A stretch of 22,497 nt of DNA from Candidatus Pacearchaeota archaeon (GTDB lineage Archaea; Nanoarchaeota; Nanoarchaeia; Pacearchaeales; GW2011-AR1): NCBI GenBank assembly GCA_002690445.1, contig NZER01000224.1, positions 1 to 22,497 of the forward strand. Direction: 5' to 3'. A program made the translations under genes and the position numbers. Position 1 is the first letter of the stretch. Every line of letters begins with the position of its first letter. The notes beneath the pieces were generated by a model. The model saw nothing but the letters and a program-made list of their open reading frames with translations. It made no database searches and was not told the DNA's origin. Shown here piece by piece: positions 21,307-22,497 of the stretch.

Positions 21307-21528
21307 TCACACCACATGTCCCTTGTCGAGTAAACCAGTCGAACGCTCCTTCAAATGATCCACCTCCCGACGCAACTGAGCCAACTGCTCACGCACATCA
21401 ACGTCGAACGAAGGCTTGTCCATCGCCACGTTAATCAACTCCCGCACAACCTCACTCATCGATGGACCCTGGCCACGCAACCAAGCCACATGACCCTCCT
21501 CCAACATCACATTCTGTCTAATCATCAT
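21307..21528 (-). CDS. Ribbon-helix-helix DNA-binding protein, first gene of the leftward operon, 73 aa
   Basis: The start MMIRQNVMLEEGHVAWLRGQ gives the beta-strand and first turn. SMSEVVRELINVAMDK gives the two-helix part of a ribbon-helix-helix (Arc/CopG/omega) fold. A C-terminal coiled coil follows (VREQLAQLRREVDHLKERS), suggesting dimers or tetramers. RHH proteins bind operators as dimers through the beta-ribbon. The length is close to plasmid omega and P22 Arc/Mnt-size regulators. Start 21528 or 21525 (adjacent ATGs). The frame is open upstream to 21786, but that part is low-complexity and reads through the hexamer array, so it is not counted. GGAGG lies 13 nt before this ATG; a four-codon out-of-frame ORF between them ends in an ATGA overlap. 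Autoregulation through the array is inferred. Confidence 0.72.
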   Translation of the reverse strand: MMIRQNVMLEEGHVAWLRGQGPSMSEVVRELINVAMDKPSFDVDVREQLAQLRREVDHLKERSTGLLDKGHVV

Positions 21529-21658
21529 TGATTCATCATTTCCTCCACCCCAAACAATAACACCCCACACCAGATTACACAACCATGCGGAAGTGGTAAT
21601 GATATAGACACTGACCTGCAATAGCCCCCGTAGTCCCCCCGGATCGGCTTCACCTTCG

Positions 21659-21730
21659 ATTAACGTTGACGTCAACGTTAAGTTTAAAGTTGACGTTGAC
21701 GTTAACGTTAAGGTTGACGTCAACGTTGTG
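21659..21730. repeat. In-phase array of twelve GTTRAC-type hexamers
   Basis: Hexamers abut with no spacer. GTTGAC starts at 21665, 21689, 21695 and 21713; its inverse GTCAAC at 21671 and 21719; GTTAAC at 21701; GTTAAG at 21677 and 21707; ATTAAC at 21659; TTTAAA at 21683; GTTGTG at 21725. Bases 21660-21681 form a perfect 22-bp palindrome, 21702-21711 a 10-bp one and 21713-21724 a 12-bp one. Unspaced short repeats in both orientations are typical of RHH-protein operators (omega/ParR style) or replication iterons. Confidence 0.93.
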
Positions 21731-21855
21731 CCTCGAGTGAGGGTGGTTGTCGCTAGGTGGTGATGGACGTCCGTACAGGGGCACACAATACACGGTAGGG
21801 TTCGGGTTCGACAATCCCCGGTCTTCTCTCCTTATACCCCTTTACGGCTACAGAC

Positions 21856-21890
21856 GGGACGCTCCGCGCAAGCGTCCCCGGCTTCCGGGG
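21856..21890. repeat. Two overlapping GC-rich hairpins
   Basis: GGGACGCT (21856-21863) pairs with AGCGTCCC (21871-21878) around a 7-base loop. CCCCGG (21876-21881) pairs with CCGGGG (21885-21890) around CTT. They share bases 21876-21878, so both cannot form fully at once. No T-run follows on either strand, which argues against a simple terminator. Confidence 0.8.
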
Positions 21891-21924
21891 ATAACTTTAT
21901 TTGTACGCTCCCCCTGTTTTCGTG

Positions 21925-21953
21925 TTGCGTTAATGCAGAGTCCCCCGTACATT
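21925..21953 (+). promoter_or_regulatory. Candidate sigma70-type rightward promoter
   Basis: TTGCGT (21925-21930) and TACATT (21948-21953) are separated by 17 bp; each matches its consensus at four of six positions. Transcription would start near 21960 and drive the rightward small genes. Not unique enough to be certain. Confidence 0.4.
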
Positions 21954-21961
21954 CTGTCATA

Positions 21962-21980
21962 CGTTAACAATCGGTTAACG
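21962..21980. promoter_or_regulatory. GTTAAC inverted-repeat operator candidate
   Basis: CGTTAAC and GTTAACG are separated by 5 bp, and a further GTCAAC follows at 21982-21987. The same hexamers make up the array 230 bp away. The site covers about +2 to +20 of the candidate rightward promoter, so a bound protein could block it. Confidence 0.55.
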
Positions 21981-21998
21981 TGTCAACGGGGGCACAGC

Positions 21999-22082
21999 AT
22001 GACGACGTATCGCACCACAGCGCAAGCGCCCCGTATTACACACTTACCAGTAGGGGGATGTAATGAGGACTCGCAAGCATAG
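21999..22082 (+). CDS. Possible leader ORF of the rightward operon, 27 aa
   Basis: ATG at 21999 has GGGGG 6 nt upstream. The peptide MTTYRTTAQAPRITHLPVGG then CNEDSQA ends 20 bp inside the next gene. Composition (Thr/Arg rich) resembles its neighbour. It may be a translated leader or chance; a longer TTG-started frame through it (from 21747) is not convincing. Confidence 0.3.
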   Translation: MTTYRTTAQAPRITHLPVGGCNEDSQA

Positions 22083-22236
22083 CTCAATATCTCGTAGCGA
22101 GATGGCCGAGAAATTGAGGACACACCGAACCAGCCGGGACGCTTACTATACGGTGAGCACGACGGGCTCACGGTCACTGTCGATCGAACGGGACGGAAAC
22201 TACCGCCACTATTACACCGAGAGGAAAGCGTCATGA
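22063..22236 (+). CDS. Unknown small basic protein, 57 aa
   Basis: Family not recognised. The peptide runs MRTRKHSSISRSEMAEKLRT, then HRTSRDAYYTVSTTGSRSLS, then IERDGNYRHYYTERKAS. The first half is basic and helical. The second half has alternating residues suggesting two or three beta-strands, with many Tyr. A nucleic-acid-binding role is possible by charge alone. The start is supported by GGGGG 5 nt before ATG. Its TGA overlaps the ATG of the next gene (ATGA), so the two are translated together. It is the first well-supported gene rightward of the control region. Confidence 0.6.
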   Translation: MRTRKHSSISRSEMAEKLRTHRTSRDAYYTVSTTGSRSLSIERDGNYRHYYTERKAS

Positions 22237-22394
22237 CACGGGGACGACCACAGAAACACGGGGAGAAGACGCGCGCCGTTAGTTTGCGCGTCCCCGTGTC
22301 AGTATATGAGACCGTCGTTGACGCTCAACGGGACGGGGAAACGTGGACGGACGCCGCAGTAAGAATCCTAAAAAGAAAGCGCAGGAATAAATGA
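22233..22394 (+). CDS. Second ribbon-helix-helix-type DNA-binding protein, 53 aa
   Basis: The basic N-terminus MTRGRPQKHGEKTR leads into the beta-strand AVSLRVPVSVYETV and the helical part VDAQRDGETWTDAAVRILKR, ending in a basic tail (KRKRRNK). This strand-helix-helix order and length fit Arc/CopG-type regulators. GRP in the first residues also resembles an AT-hook-like contact. It has its own ribosome site (GAGAGGAAA about 8 nt upstream) and overlaps both neighbours by 4 bp. A 13-bp inverted repeat begins at its start codon and may control its translation. As the second gene rightward of the control region, it is a candidate partner or antagonist of the leftward RHH protein. Confidence 0.65.
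   Translation: MTRGRPQKHGEKTRAVSLRVPVSVYETVVDAQRDGETWTDAAVRILKRKRRNK
22235..22300 (+). repeat. Inverted repeat spanning the start of the second RHH gene
   Basis: GACACGGGGACG (22235-22246) is perfectly complementary to CGTCCCCGTGTC (22289-22300), and the pairing extends one base outward to 13 bp. A second ACACGGGGA at 22256-22264 could pair with the same right arm instead. Two exclusive RNA folds near the start codon are possible. Confidence 0.6.
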
Positions 22395-22497
22395 CACAGA
22401 CCAAGTGGCCACAATCGTTTTTCGAATTGACGGGGATGATCGAACATTGCGGCAACGTGTTAGCCGATATCGAAGTCGAAGGTGACGACGACAATGA
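22391..22497 (+). CDS. Start of a third rightward gene (cut by window edge), unknown
   Basis: ATG at 22391 overlaps the stop of the RHH gene by 4 bp (ATGA), and the frame stays open for 35 codons to the end of the window: MTQTKWPQSFFELTGMIEHC, then GNVLADIEVEGDDDN. It is acidic at the visible end, and not recognised. The overlap chain makes it a probable member of the small-gene operon. Confidence 0.5.
   Translation, partial: MTQTKWPQSFFELTGMIEHCGNVLADIEVEGDDDN

Larger units (their letters stand above)
21529..22062. promoter_or_regulatory. Divergent intergenic control region (about 530 bp)
   Basis: This is the only long stretch without a convincing gene. It separates the leftward structural operon from the rightward small-gene operon, and RHH genes lie close on both sides. 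From left to right it holds a weak leftward -10 candidate (TGTAAT on the minus strand, 21574-21579, no good -35), the hexamer array (21659-21730), overlapping hairpins (21856-21890), a candidate rightward promoter (21925-21953) and a GTTAAC inverted repeat (21962-21980). It could be an operator region, an origin or a partition site. Confidence 0.7.

Noticed and set aside
21529..21786. N-terminal extension of the leftward RHH protein to 159 aa
   Set aside because: The extension reads through the hexamer array as Thr/Leu/Ser dipeptide repeats and other low-complexity sequence. The RHH fold begins right at the ATG pair at 21528/21525.
21795..21840. tRNA-like T-arm or attP-like segment (GGGTTCGACAATCCCC)
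   Set aside because: The stem-loop does not have a 7-base loop, no other tRNA arms could be placed, and no integrase is in the window.
21747..22082. 111-codon plus-strand frame across the control region
   Set aside because: It starts with TTG without a ribosome site, runs through hairpins and the promoter, and has no coherent protein pattern.

Overview
The window reads as part of the genome of a tailed double-stranded DNA phage with a short-tailed (podovirus-like) virion. The evidence is one long leftward (minus-strand) block of structural genes, from the small terminase at about 20.8 kb down to a tail fiber that runs off the left edge. The portal looks P22-type by its sequence style and length. 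The connector, nozzle and internal-protein order recalls T7-like phages. The fiber, zinc-ribbon and capsid proteins resemble those I know from environmental, often marine, phage contigs. The host cannot be named from the sequence. No integrase, lysis gene, polymerase, tRNA or CRISPR array is visible.

Leftward layout, in order of transcription: a 73-aa ribbon-helix-helix (RHH) protein (21.5 kb), two small unknown proteins, small terminase, an 82-aa unknown protein, a ParB-fold protein, large terminase, portal, FmdB-like zinc ribbon, scaffold, major capsid protein, probable decoration protein, a small unknown protein, a 101-aa fiber-like protein, connector/adaptor, tail nozzle, four proteins in the position of internal (ejection) proteins (946, 152, 766 and 743 aa), and the N-terminal part of a tail fiber. 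Genes are packed tightly, with ATGA or TAATG overlaps. Three genes carry internal peptide repeat arrays: the connector, the 946-aa protein (23-aa and 10-aa repeats) and, weakly, the 766-aa protein.

From about 21.53 to 22.06 kb lies the only real intergenic region. It separates the leftward block from a rightward operon of very small genes (57 aa, a second RHH protein of 53 aa, and a third gene cut by the window edge). This region holds a 72-bp array of twelve in-phase hexamers based on GTTRAC in both orientations, two overlapping GC-rich hairpins, a candidate rightward sigma70-type promoter, and a second GTTAAC inverted repeat just downstream of that promoter. RHH genes sit close to it on both sides. 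I infer an Arc/Mnt- or omega-like divergent regulatory switch or a partition/replication site. This is the most interesting feature of the window.

Strong hairpins without U-tracts occur at 15303-15329 and 12440-12470, on either side of the scaffold-capsid-decoration genes. They may control the stability of the capsid mRNA.
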